Source: Amoebidium appalachense
Taxonomy: Eukaryota; Ichthyosporea
Reading direction: 5' to 3'
Length of the DNA: 64,000 nucleotides
Assembly: GCA_963693365.1 (NCBI GenBank)
Contig: CAVNZM010000007.1
Location: 8,990,001-9,054,000, forward strand
Shown: piece after piece, positions 14,166-40,912 of the stretch
Layout of the letters: each line of letters starts with the position of its first letter
Numbering within the stretch: the first letter of the stretch is position 1
Position numbers and translations under genes: made by a program
Notes under the pieces: model-generated
Database searches by the model: none
Seen by the model: the letters and a program-made list of their open reading frames with translations, nothing else
Told to the model about the DNA's origin: nothing

Positions 14166-17100
14166 ACGCACACACAAAACAAAACCTACAAACAAACCAA
14201 AAACACACCAGTCCGCAGGGCCATCTGCGGATGCCTCAGCCTCACTAGGCGCCAACGCAGTCGCAACCACACAATCACCAGCCCCACAGCAAGCCGGGGA
14301 TATCCCAAATTCCACAGAGCAAAAGGGCAACCAATCACCATCGAGCATTGACGATGAACCATCAATGATCGAAGAGCCACCAGCATGCACGGCCCAGCCC
14401 CCGCCGCCTGTACCAATCAGAGAGCGGCTGCCTGTGAACATGGACCAATGGAAATCATTCTTTACAAGTGAGGGTGCAGTAGCTGACCCTGCAACGGTGA
14501 AGGCGCTAATATTTAACAATGTAGGCTCCCCCCCCCCCCCCCCCCCCCCCTCCCTGCCCCACGCCCCTTCCCCCCCCCCCCCCCTCCCCCCCCCGCGGGT
14601 CCACCCCCTCGCGTTACGCACACCACCCATTCCATGTCCCCGTATCATCAGATATCAGTAATCCAGAAAGTGTCGGTTGCATGCACATGTCAGTGCCAAT
14701 ACAAATCTAGTAGTAATTTCTGTTTAAGATGCCGGATATGTGGGCCTTCGAGGCAATATGAGTGGCCTCGGTATATGGAACACCAGTTCCTGACTACGAC
14801 CAATTCCAATCTAGAATCCTATTGCATCAAATTTCCTGGCTCACGGATTACGTAATCATCAGCCGCCGGTCCAATCGCGCGAAACACGAAATTACCCTGA
14901 GAGTCCGTTTTTCAGCCGCCAGCATGATCCCCCATGCGCAGACTTGGGCACTTTTTACTAATAAACCCCCCTTGAAATTTGGCAGAAACGTTTTTTCACT
15001 AATTCAAACCTTTACTCAGAGCCGTTTTGTTCACCTATGATTCTGAGAGGGTGTCTATGTATTGAATAGCATAGTGTAATAGGGAAGCATAGGAAATACT
15101 CGGAGGCGAACAAAACAGCTCTGAGTAAACCTTCATTCTAGTCGGAAAACCATCTCTGCCAATTTTCAAGAGGGGTTTATTTGTGAAAAGTACTCAAGTA
15201 TGTGCGTGGGAGACCAAGCAAAAGCGGAGATACGGGAGATAGTCTGCGCGTGGGAGATTAAGCAAAAGCGGAGATACGGGAGATGCTTCGTGTTTGGGCG
15301 ATTGGACAGATTTCAAATGGTTACGTAATCTGGAGAGCCTTTTGATCGATGGTGTAATAATTAGTTGGTTGTCAATCAGATTGTTGATTAGCCATGTGGC
15401 AACCGTTGTCACATAGTACGCAAACCCCACAGATCCGGCGACCTAAGGTAACAGGATTGCTCTGGCTTTTACCCACTTTCAGATCCGATTACCTAATTTG
15501 GCAAGGTCCAATCCCTTATCTGCCAATCACCACGCAGGGGCTAGCACCTGATGTGCGCAGTGAGGCCTGGCCGTTTCTTCTTGGGGTCCACCCGTGGGAC
15601 TCAACCACTGAACAGAGGGTGCTGCTCAGAAAACAGAGGGAGTACGTGCCCCCCCCCCCCCCTCCCCCCCCCCCCCAGTTGCGGCTCCCCTACCCCTTAA
15701 ACACGGAGTTTTTTCCTCCCCCCAGCCTCTCAACTTCTAAATTTAGCCCCCCCTCCTCCTCCCTGCCCCCCCCCTCCCCTCCCCCCCCCCCCCCCCCCAA
15801 CACACACACACACACAAACACCGCACATACACCAATCACCAACTCGAATCTGCTCTTGTGGGTAGAAGCAACCGACCGTTCAACCACATGGCATATTGTG
15901 GGGCTCTATTAGTCCTTTTTCCATGCTTGCCCAGGTCCAATATGCACGTGCACGCACTGAGCCACTGTGTGCAGGAGTGAGTATGCCATCTACAAGCAAC
16001 AGTGGCAGAGCATCACCCCCCGTCAGGCTGAGCGCTTCAGCAAGTTCAGGGACAGACGCCACAGAATAAGTAGAGCTACCCCCCCCCCCCCCCCCCCCCT
16101 CCCCCCCCTCCTCCTCCTCCTCCCCCACTCTCCTCCGCCGCCTTTCTCCCTCACCTTCCTCCCCCTTCCCCCCCCCCTCCCCTCTCCACCCCCTCCCCCC
16201 CTTCCCCCCCCCCCCCTCCCCCCCCCCCCCCCTCCACGTTTTGGGAAAACAAATGCAGTGCCATGGGCGATGTGTGTAATAGCTGTCATTCACATGCATT
16301 GTCTCCTGACTCCACGGTAAGGATGTGTTCGATTGTGTCATTGTTCTAGCCCACCTCATCGATACGTCAGTGGGTGACTCATTGTTGCTGTGCAGTGAGC
16401 CTAGGAATGTGTCTAATCGTGCTCTTGTGCTATAGACACAATGTCGGCTGTATGGTGTATAGATCACCGTTTCTGACTATGTGGGAACCACGGGCAGGGA
16501 TGTAGAGCAGCGTGCTCTGCATGTGTGGTGGGTGCATATGATACATGTTAAGAATGTACGGAACACTGTTGTAATGGTAGCAGTGTTCATCGATTATTGT
16601 ATAGAACACTGTGTTCTAACCGTGCCTGTGCAGATAAGGATGTGGAGCGCACGGACCGCAGCCACGAGCACTTTGCCGGGGCCGAGGGGGAGGGTTTGCG
16701 ACTACTGGGCACCATTCTGCTGACCCATGCATTCTACAACTTCGACCTGGGTAACCCCTCCCCCCCCCCCCCCCCCCCCCCCTGCCCCCCGGCACCGTCC
16801 CGCCTGCCCGCCGGGCCGGAGCACACACGTACACACACACACACCCATCCACCCACTTTTACTCAAACACAAACATGCACATCCACCCACCCACTTACTC
16901 ACACGCACACACACACACCATCCCCAATATGGTCACCACACCGCACCATCAGGGGGCCCCCTTCTCCCTTTATTCTGTGGGGCACTTTTCCGAAGCGCCC
17001 AAGCTTTTCCTAGATCCCTTAGAGCTCGTGATATGAGTGATATGACCCCCCCCCCCCCCCCCTCCACCTCTCGCCACCTTTGCAGTCGGACGGGAGGTGT

Positions 17101-17934
17101 GTGTTCGTGTGCTTCAATGGTGTTTCCCCCCTTTTTGTGTGTGTCTGTTGGAGAGGGGGGGTGGGTGTTGGTGGTGGTGGTCCCGGGCGGGGAGGAGTGG
17201 ATTGGGTGGGTGGGTGGGTGGTGGGGGGAGGGGGGGCGCGGCTTATCCGGGGTTAGGATGTCGTATTGGGATTGAGCGTGTATGCATTCAATACTAGATG
17301 AATGTGGCGGGAGGGGGGAGGGGGGAGGGAGATTTCTAACAACGTTTCTTCTTTCCCAGCGTATGTGCAGGGCATGAGTGACCTATTGGCACCGATCTTG
17401 GAGGTGGTGAGAGATGAGGTGGACTCGTTTTGGTGCTTTGCCGCCTATATGGACATTATGGTATATAGAACGACCCCCCTCCCCCCTCCCCCTTTTCCCC
17501 ACGGGCGGCTCCCCCTCCCCCTTCTTCTATGCCTCCCTACATAGAGAGTATTAGGAACATATGAAAGCCAAACCAGGACAGTTTGAATCTTTTCTCCCCT
17601 CCATTTACCTGACCCTAGATGTCAACCCCCTGTCTACTCAATCCCCCCCTCCCCCCCCCGCGGGCCCCCCTTCCCCCCGGGCCCCCCCCGCGCCGTTTCG
17701 TTTCTTCCTGCAAGCGTTGATTGTGTGAAAGTAGTGTCTGTGGTGCTGCATGCTGTGCATCACCCCGAGCTGTTAATAAATGGCCACAGTGCCTGACCGT
17801 GTTTTCCCTGCACGCAGGAAAACAACTTCCAGAAGGATCAGAATGGGGTGCACACACAGCTGAGACGTATCAAAGCACTGCTGGCCCACATAGATCCGGA
17901 ACTCTCGGCAGCACTAAGTATTCCCTCCCTCCCC

Positions 17935-17974
<40 letters not shown>

Positions 17975-19895
17975 CCCCTCCCCCCTCCCCCCCTCCGCCC
18001 CCCTTTTTTTGTTGGACGATCCCCCCCCCCCCCCCCTCCGCCCTCCTTTGACCCCCTCCGACCCCCTCACCCCCCCTCCCCCCCCCCCCCCCTCCCGCCC
18101 CCTGTTGACCTGCTCCCCCCCCCCCCCCCTCCCCCCCCTCCCCTCCTCCCACCCCACCCCTTCGCCTCCTTCCCTGGACCATCCCCCCTTGGTTCCTTAA
18201 CACACAAGCACAGACACCAAATAAACAAAAAAAAGGAAAAGGACGTAACGAGTAAAACGGGCAACGTACTTGAAACAATGGGTTTGTTGGAAGTCACGGT
18301 TGAGAGCTAAGAGAGTCAAGAGTCTGATTGTTAGTGGAGTCATAGAAACACTTTCGGTTGGGCTGTCTTCGATTGTCTTTTGCATGCGCTTGCGATTGCT
18401 TTCTGACTTGTGTTGTTGTGGGGTTTTGTCAACGTGTGTGTGTTCATGTTTCACACCCTCGAGCCCCCCCCCCCCCCCCCCCCCCCCCCCCCCTTTCTCT
18501 TTTGCCTGCCTCACCACTCAAACACGTGCGCACACCTGCACACACGCACACGGACACACACCCACACCCACACATTGCTCATATATACACACACATACAC
18601 CTTTATCTCATGCCTGCCCATTCCAAACGAACGATAACATGGCAGGTAGGCAGTGAGAGACTTAAATGGCTGCAGTTAGAACAGTGGCCAGACGAGCCCC
18701 ATTCTCCAATAACACAAGAAGACTGATGGTGTGGTTAGGTGATTCTGCATGTTGCACATATGGTAGGCATAAGTAGAGCGTGTACTTGAACAATAATTTT
18801 CAAAGTCACACCGACATATGTTCTGACTTTCGCTGGTTTTGTGAGCACAGAGTCCAGTGATGCTGATTTGCACTTCTGCTTCCGCTGGGTGCTAGTCAAC
18901 CTCAAGAGAGAGTTTCCCTACCATGATATCATGCGTTTGTGGGAGGTGTGTGCTCTTGCCTTTCTAATGCCCCTTGTGCTTTGCTTGCCTTTGCAACCGC
19001 TTTAGGGAGAGAAAGGGAACGAGGGGCGGAGGAAGGGGCGGAGGGAGAGAGGGAGGGATGGAGGGAGATTTCCTGCTTGCCTCTGTGACCTCGTTTTGTG
19101 TTCTCCTTGTCATTGTACGCGCTTTCCAAGTCTTGCTCATCGGAAGAATGAGAAAGACACCCCATAGCATATGGTTGGTGTGAAAAGGGGTTGGGAAATT
19201 CTATCGGAAGAATTTTGAGCTGTTATGGGGTGGCAGTTGTGCCTATGTAAGGGAATAGGGTTTAGTTATGTGGCAATGGGTGCACCGAGATTGGTGTGGA
19301 GTTGTGAAGAATGAGGGGGAGGGAAAAGGAGGGGCGGGGGGTAGGGAAGGGGTGGGGAGAAGGGGAGGGAAGGAGAGGAAGTGTGAAACAAAGACGGGAG
19401 TCTCAGGGGGATGCGAGTGTGTGGGCCTGTAGGGGCTGGGGTCCTCAGGGAATCGGGGTGGTTCGGGTGTGTGTGTGTCTGTGTGTGTGATATGACAGAG
19501 CGATTTTGGGGGAAAGAGAGAGTTAGGGGGAGGGAGAGAGGGAGGGGGGGGGGGGGGGGGGGGGGGGGGTCAGAGAGAGATAGTGTGTGTGAGAGAGAGG
19601 GAGAGGGAGAGGGGAGGGGAGGGAGGGAGGGAGGGAGGGAGGGAGAGATACAGAAAATGTCCATGTCCCGCGAAATAACTGGCAATGGTGTGCCAGACCA
19701 TCTGGACGGAGCACCGTGGGCGGCACTGGGTGGTGTTTGTGTGTGCGGCCATCCTCAGCGAGTACCGGGTGGCCTATTTGCAGCCTCACATGGGCCTGGA
19801 CGGCCTGGTCATGGTAGAAATACCCCCCCCCCCCCCCCCCCCCCCCGCCCCACCACCACCACCCACCCACCCACCCACCCATTCACCAACACTCA

Positions 19896-19934
<39 letters not shown>

Positions 19935-19998
19935 TACACACACTCTTCCTGCATCTGGTTTACAGTGCTGTCGTTGTGCATACACAAAAGCTTCAATC

Positions 19999-20054
<56 letters not shown>

Positions 20055-20646
20055 AAAAAAAAAAAAAAAGATAAAATGATATATTAAAAAAAAAAAAAAA
20101 AAATAAGGGGGGAAAGGGGGGGGTGGGGGGAAAGAAGGATGCAAAAGATGTAATATCTATTGCACGCACGGTTTTTTAGAATTCACCCCTTTTTTTTCAT
20201 CTTTGTGGGATTTCGATGTCTTTTCCAATACCCCCTACCCCCCCCCCCCCCCCCCCCCCCCGGGGGTTCCTGCCACCATTAATTTTATTACACCCCCACA
20301 CGTGCATGTGTAGAGCCCACACACCCTGTCTGGGCCGTACACACCCCCTCACCCTTTACTGTACAGTTCACCAATGACCTTGCCTGCACCATGAACCTGG
20401 ACAAGATCCTTGCAAGGGCAGAACACATCTACGACTCATGTGTCGATTATGACGGCACCCTGCCTGGTAATTGCTCCCCTCACCCCCCTCCCCCCCCTTC
20501 CCCGACCACCATCACCGATCTCCACACTCACACCACCACCACGAGGAGAGGGGAGGGGGGGAAGGGGGGAGGGGAAGGAGGGGGCTAGGGAGGGAAGGAG
20601 GGAGAGGAGAATAAGGAGCAGGGGGTGCCCCGGGGGGGGGGAGGGG

Positions 20647-20678
<32 letters not shown>

Positions 20679-20946
20679 AGGGGGGGGGGGGAGGGGGGGG
20701 GGGGGGGGGCTGGGGGGCTGGGGGAGGATGGAGAGAGGGTGCCACTGTAATTCATGAAGTACAATGGGCGATTTGTGTGTGGGCCATAGCTGCAAATTCT
20801 ATTTTGGGGCTCACGTGTCTATTTTTGACACAGACGGTGTGCGGGAGCTGCTTGGCCCGACGGCACCCGCCACGAGGCGTAGCAGTGCATCCATGAGGGA
20901 GATGATACTGCTGGCTAGAGCCGCACAGCCAGTCATTATCATGTAG
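6785..20946 (+). CDS. TBC1D15/17: Rab GTPase-activating protein, TBC1D15/17 (Gyp7) family, with N-terminal UBZ4-like zinc finger
   Basis: Exons: 6785-6919, 7477-7560, 8296-8391, 8929-9013, 9757-9940, 10605-10655, 11545-11572, 12460-12549, 12929-13001, 13526-13656, 14212-14520, 15538-15641, 15975-16069, 16634-16750, 17360-17460, 17818-17917, 18851-18945, 19697-19813, 20367-20466, 20834-20946. All junctions keep frame and give 735 aa; human TBC1D15 is about 690 aa. Residues 26-45 form a C-x2-C...H-x3-C finger. Residues about 76-200 match the family's N-terminal domain, and about 400-690 are the TBC domain, with AWPFLLG, the arginine-finger motif IxxDxxR (488-494, Arg494) and the glutamine finger YVQG (529-532). 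Family members stimulate GTP hydrolysis by Rab7-like GTPases in late endosomal and mitochondrial traffic. The TBC core is certain. The zinc-finger exon is assigned because exons 2 and 3 have no Met and its phase fits. The next-best reading is that the true first exon was missed. Confidence 0.9.
7307..7396. repeat. (GCAC)n / (CA)n microsatellite in intron 1
   Basis: About 18 GCAC units pass into CA repeats shortly before exon 2 of the TBC gene. Alternating purine-pyrimidine sequence of this kind favours Z-DNA. Confidence 0.95.
8428..8563 (+). repeat. Dispersed repeat, copy A, ending in poly-C
   Basis: The segment beginning GGGCTCTGCTTGTAATGCAT is clearly related to 63456-63581 and more distantly to 33571-33710. 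All three end in a pure C run and lie in introns in the sense direction. Here it is in intron 3 of the TBC gene. Confidence 0.65.
14789..15380. repeat. Long imperfect inverted repeat (foldback element) in intron 11
   Basis: About 250 bp at 14789-15036 pair with 15103-15380 in reverse complement across a 66-bp spacer. Matching landmarks include TTTACTCAGAGC.GTTTTGTTC, AATAAACCCC.CTTGAAA.TTGGCAGA, GTCCAATCGC and ATTACGTAA. The right arm also holds a 44-bp tandem duplication (starts at 15204 and 15248). No transposase frame is present. It looks like a non-autonomous foldback or MITE-type element, and the intron RNA would form a long hairpin. Confidence 0.75.
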
Positions 20947-21080
20947 CGGGTTTTTGCTGTTTGATGCTGTTTTTCTTTTTTTTGATGAAAAATTCGGTTG
21001 TGTTTGTGGGTGTGCGTGTGTGTGTTCGTGTGGGCAGTATGCACCCCTGCTTGTTTGCCCCGGGGAAGGGGGCGGGAGTG

Positions 21081-21147
<67 letters not shown>

Positions 21148-21219
21148 TATCCACCCCTGCTTGTGTGCCCCGGGGAAGGGGGCGGGAGTGTGGTGTGTGT
21201 GTGTGTGTGTGTGTGTGGC

Positions 21220-21252
<33 letters not shown>

Positions 21253-21941
21253 GGTTGCTCATGATCATACTGTATGTAGTGATGATGAGAAGGTTTTTTG
21301 GGTGTTTTGGGTGAAATGGTTGCTACATAGTCACGATACACACAGATGTTTTGTTGTGGGGCTGCTACGTACATTATCATGCATATATATGCCACCACCT
21401 GCACATGCTTGACACCATGAAGGAATTATTTAGAGAACGCGAGATGCAGTTGATTCACACGTATACGGGTGAATATACACTGCTGTGTATGGTGCAGGTC
21501 ACAACACCGATAGACTGCATCAATCCCTGTTGCTTCGTGATCCCCTTTTTGGCGTTAAGAATGGGCTGTTTGGCCCTTCTTCTAGCACGCCTTAACCATG
21601 AAACCTTTCCCCCTTTTTATTCTAACCAGGCCAAAGTTTGCTCCTCTACTTCGCTGTTGAATGAAAGCCAACGTTACCTTGAACGTAGGTGTGACGGGGG
21701 TTTTGGGTATGCAGTTAAGGGGGTGGTCGGGGCTTCGGATTTGTTTAGATTCCCTTTGTTTTTGCAGCTTTTCATCATTCCAAGCACAACTTTCGTTTCT
21801 TAATTGATTTAAAATGACCATCCAGTGGCCTTTTACGCAAGTATTACACATGCATGCATGTACATAGAAGGGCACAGCGCAGGCGCCAGTGCCCACCCAG
21901 TTAAGGCTTAAAATAAAAACTTAAGAATCAAAAATCATGCA
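20947..21941. other. Spacer between two convergent genes
   Basis: The region holds the 3' flanks of the TBC gene (plus) and the glycosyltransferase gene (minus). A duplicated block pairs GT repeats with the phrase CCCCGGGGAAGGGGGCGGGA (at about 21058 and 21168). The latter block is followed by a G run (21223-21251). An AATAAA-like signal for minus-strand transcripts is seen near 21615. A 150-codon plus-strand frame (21351-21803) has no recognisable domain and is treated as chance. Confidence 0.6.
21078..21146. repeat. (GT)n microsatellite
   Basis: Pure GT repeat flanked on both sides by the same GC-rich phrase, so the whole block is a local duplication. Confidence 0.95.
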
Positions 21942-24900
21942 TCAGTCTAGCCCCACAGACTTTACGTAATCCGGGTGTTTTAGAACAAAAGTGAATCTTT
22001 GCCAGAGGTGGGGAGACATCAACATGGCAACATCTGACAAACTACTCCTTGTTTTAACCAAATACGTGGCTCGGCTCAGCATCAGCATATCCATAACCGC
22101 ACTATCTCCCTTCTCCCGTGCACTGAATTTCGTGCTTTTATGAATTCCCGTTTCTGCAGCATTCGCATCTGCTTTAGATGCCCGTGGTGAATTTTTCTGA
22201 TATACCAATTTACCGGGATATCTCTGTTCCATAAAATCCACAATTTCCTCCTCATCCGTAGCCAAATAAACACGCTGTTTAACCCCCGAGCAATACTTTT
22301 GCAACGCCCTGTCCGTGTGGTCCGCAATAACAGAATATGGCGGGGCTACATACGGCCAAATTAACCGTTTATCAGTCCCGCGGTAGTGAATTCCAACCAT
22401 GCACGCAGACCCAACCGTCTCCGCATGATATTTATCCAATGCCTGTTGGAGCCACGGTTGCAGTTTGATGTTTTTGGACACGAGTCTATGGAGCTGCTCC
22501 ATGGGGACTGGTGACGTCATAGGAAATGTCTGTTTGGTGTCTGGCCGACCCACTGCCTCCGGCACAAATGAGCCGAACATGCCGTACCGTGCAATCATTC
22601 GGTTGAAGTGTACCTCGGGTGGGTTTTCCGCTGCGGGAGAAAGCGTGATTGAATGAGTAATGGGGTTTGGATGTGAGTAGAAGTGGTGATGGCATGTCGT
22701 CATTGGCTATGGTGGTGGGGATAAACACAAGCAAGGACAAAGGTGCCCCGGCAAAGAGGGGGGGGGGGGGGGGGGGGGGACGGGGGCTAGAACTGCATGT
22801 GTGTAGGCTATTAAAGAACATTCGGGGTCATGCCTTTTAACCCTCCCCCCCCCCCCCCCCCCTCCCCCCCTTCGGGAAAAAAAAAAAAAAAAAACCAACC
22901 TCAAAACCCCAAGCGGGAGGGGGGGGGGGGGGGGGGGGGGGGTTGTGCCGGAATTTGACTCGCACTCAAAAAGGTGGTTGTGGGCATAGATGCAGCGATG
23001 GCTAAAAGATTTGTGCAAGCCAAATGATGGTTTACAGGGACTACGGGGAACCAACTGAGGGCAAAACCCGTGATTTTTGACGTGTGTTTCTGTGTGTGTG
23101 TGTGTGTGTGAATTTAGTTCGCAGAGTGCACCCTGCAATCCGGGCATGACCATGGGACGCCAAACAGGTTGTGCAATACGGGTCTGGGTTGGGAAGAAAT
23201 CGGGGAAGTAGGGAGAAGGGAGCACCTCGGAGCATTTGGGACGGAGAGGGGTCATGTGTTGTCAAAAATGGAGGGGATGGTATGCGTGGTAATGGTGGTG
23301 GTGATGGTGGTGGTGGTGGTGGTGGGGGGGAGAGAGAGAGAGAGAGACAGAGAGAGAGGAGGGGGATAGATAGACAAGTCAGACAGGTGGGTAGAGAGGA
23401 GAGAAGAGGGGAGGGAGGGGGAAAGAGAGAGAGAGAGAGTAGATCGACGGGAGAGGTGTAAGGGGGGAGAAAGAGGAGGAGGAGGACGGTTAGGTTTCAT
23501 AACAGGGAGCAGCATAATGAAAGCGGGATGCAGGCATCAAAAAAGCACAAAAAAATATTGCAGCACACGGGGGCCAGGGGGGGAGAGGGGGAGGGACGGG
23601 AGGGATGTGTCAGGGTCGATGTGCGTATGGGTTGTGCCTGTGTGTGTCAGTGCATGTGTGTGCACGCAATTGCACTTGGGCGTGTGTATGCTTGTGCGTG
23701 TTCGGGTGTGTTTGTGCCGGAGGTTCCGGAAAAGGAGCATGTGTGCACATGTGTGTGAGTGTATCTATGGGTGTCTGCCGGCGTTTGGGTAGTTGTGCAC
23801 GTGTTGTGTGCGCACTGTGTGTGTCTGTGCATGAGAGCGTGTGGTGTGTGTGTGTGTGTGTGCGCACACATGTATGTTTGTGTCAGGACTGGTGGAGGCA
23901 GAAGAGCCGGGGGGGGGGGGGGGGGGGGGGGGGGGAGGGAAGGGGGGAGGGCCATATTATATCATGCAGCGAGGGCGCACGAGTTGATGCATACAAACAG
24001 CACGGTTAAGACCGGAAGAGGGGGGGAGAGAGGGGGGGGGGGGGGGGGTGCCTACGGTTTGGGTTGAGAACCATAAGGGGCTCAAAATAGTATGCCCAGT
24101 AGTTGGGCCCACGCCGCCAATCCACATACGAGTCTGTGTGGAACTCTATTCGCACAGCAGCGGCACCATGGGCCTCAGCATAGCGCAATGCACCAATCGC
24201 GTTCATGAACTCGCTGAACATGCCCTGTTTCTGCACGATCGGAGGCATGTGGACGTTGGCATAAACCACCATGATCTTATCTACTACGTTCTGGTCGAAG
24301 TATCCTTGGATAACTAGCGCCCAAACACTGCGGACCCCTGTCAAGAAGCAACACGTTAGCAACGTGTTCAGAGTGTGCAGAACAAGATTCACTAAACGTC
24401 GGGTCAGCTTACACCAAAGACAGAAGCAAGAGACTGCCGGTTTGGACTCAAGGATGAACCAAGGGACTAGTTGCAACTCCCCTCCCCCTCTCCACCCCCA
24501 CCCCCCCAAAAAAACATCCTCTCTCCCCAGAAACACACTCTCGCGCTTCCCCCCCTCCTTGAGTGGTATAATAGGTTGCCTAAAGAAAGCCTGGGGCAAG
24601 GGCACCCGGGGGGGGGGGGAAGGGGCGGGGGGGAGGGGGAAGGGTTGTGCATGGTTCTTATATGGCAGATTGTGTCTCTCTTCCATTCCAAAAGCCTAAC
24701 ACTGCGTGTAGTATGCACTTGTATTGTTCTTGTGTGTGGGCGCTATGCAGCAGACTCCAAAACCGGTATTAAGGTAAGGCGAAGTGTGAGGATGTTTGGG
24801 GCTGAGTGAGTGAATTGGTGGTCACGGTGTTTTTTTGTTTGTATCAACTGTGTGTGGGGGGGGGGGCAGGGGGAGTTGGTTGTGGGACTGTGGGGGGGCA

Positions 24901-25379
24901 GGGGGGGAGGAGGGGGGAGGGGGCGGTTGATAAGAGGGGGAGGGGGGGGGGGGGGGGAGAAGGGGGGGGGGGGGGGGGGGGGGGGTAATAGAGTAAGAAG
25001 CAAACAATAATAATTAACAACACGACGCAGAGTGCAAACCACACATATAGACTACGCGGAGGGAGGAAACGGGTTGGGGGAGGGGGGGGGAGGGGGGGGA
25101 GGGGGGGGGGGGGAGATCGGCTTATGCATATCCACCCTGCCTGTTAGGAGGCACCGTGGCACAAACTCACCGACAAGAGCTTCAAGTTGCACACTTTGCT
25201 TAGGAGATCCACAAAACAAGCAAGCAAACAAAAAGGCAAAAGAAAAGACACAAGATCGATAATCATGAGAGCCCACACCACTTACCAAGGTAAACAATGA
25301 ACACACCGAGAGCCAGAGTTCTCAGGAGCTGCCTCTTGCTGGTGTAGCCCCATTTTCGTATCCGCACGGTAAACGTCAT
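21942..25379 (-). CDS. Type II membrane glycosyltransferase of the fucosyltransferase superfamily
   Basis: Three minus-strand exons, 25379-25286, 24337-24056 and 22630-21942, join in phase 1 at both junctions and give 354 aa. A short basic N-terminus is followed by a hydrophobic stretch (about residues 20-44, interrupted by one Arg), which fits a signal anchor with a lumenal catalytic domain. Exon 2 carries GMFSEFMNAIGALRYA and a YWAYYFEP block. Exon 3 carries HYRGTDK (207-213), VYLATDEEE and VKTRSSLSD. These are the donor-binding landmarks of the NodZ/FUT8/O-fucosyltransferase GT-B fold, with HxRxTDK in place of HxRRxD. GDP-fucose as donor is probable from the family; the acceptor cannot be told. 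At 354 aa it is far shorter than FUT8 (about 575 aa) and lacks its coiled-coil and SH3 parts. No signal peptidase site is evident. Confidence 0.82.
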
Positions 25380-26379
25380 GCTGCTAACACTACCTCAAGG
25401 GGTGTGGGTACGAGCGAACAAAAACCGGGAATAGTGGAAGAAACATACCAACTAGTTTATATTCTTACAAGACCTTGTACTGATTATTACTGTTTGATTC
25501 ATGAAGAAAAGATCCTGTAATTATTATTGCTGTATTGTATTTTTTAAAGACCTTTCATGAATGTGATTGCTTCAGTATGGGCCTGGGTGTGCCGCCCGAT
25601 CCCACACGAGATCTGGAGTAAGCATTTGGCTGTGCAAATAGTGGTGTGTGTGTGTATACTTGTTGCTTCCACAACATGCCTCGCTGCAGCAAACCCAAAG
25701 AGGTACCTGCTATGCCGGCGAACCAGTTGAACCGCACCAAGTATATAGATAGGAGGTGCCTGCTTTGACAGTAGATTACTATGAAAGGAAGCAACAGTAG
25801 TTTACTTCTAGCTGTCTAGAGAACTGAAAACTGAAAGTGCGGGCGCAGTTGATTGATGCCTTTTGCGTGATGATCGACCGTGTATCAATTATACCGACAT
25901 ACACGTATAGAAATACGGTTTATTGTACGTTCGGGGCTCAACAGGGTAAATTCATGTATTGTCAGCTTCTGATCCCCCCGTAATTCGAGTCCCAGTTTTC
26001 GCGCCAAAATACCGGTTGTGTAATATCGCTTCTGTAGGAACGCCGTTCTTGCTCAGGCAGCCCACAAATGTACACGTGCACTTGTTTTACGTTTCCGGAC
26101 TTTAGCCTGTAGGGCACATGTTTTGCAGAGCACACGGATGATTCGAGTATAGACAAGAGGGTGCAATAAAGGTTACGGGAAGAGGTTTTTGTTGAAGGAA
26201 GAAGTGGGCTGGCAGATGTCCTTGCATTGAAGAGCAAAGGCGATAACATCGTTGAAGACCAAGATCACAGTCGAATTTCGAAGAGCTGCTTTGGTTCCAT
26301 GTTGTATGGCCAGAATAGCACCGGGAAAGGGCTCTAAACTGATTGGACTAGATTGAGGTATACTTCTGTGCTTGGCACA
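25380..26379. promoter_or_regulatory. 1-kb head-to-head intergenic region
   Basis: Exactly 1000 bp separate the ATG of the glycosyltransferase gene (25379, minus) from the ATG of DDX10 (26380, plus). Unlike the rest of the window it has no long homopolymers or microsatellites. A shared bidirectional promoter is plausible, but no TATA box or other element can be assigned with confidence. Confidence 0.5.

Positions 26380-40912
<14,533 letters not shown>

Noticed and set aside
21351-21803. 150-codon plus-strand frame downstream of the TBC gene
   Set aside because: No domain, no splice or promoter context, and composition like the surrounding spacer.
25186-25213. Possible extra exon of the glycosyltransferase gene before a strong gtgagt donor (minus strand)
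   Set aside because: It needs a phase-0 start while exon 1 ends in phase 1, and the alternative acceptor gives the wrong exit phase. Exon 1 joins the next exon directly in frame.
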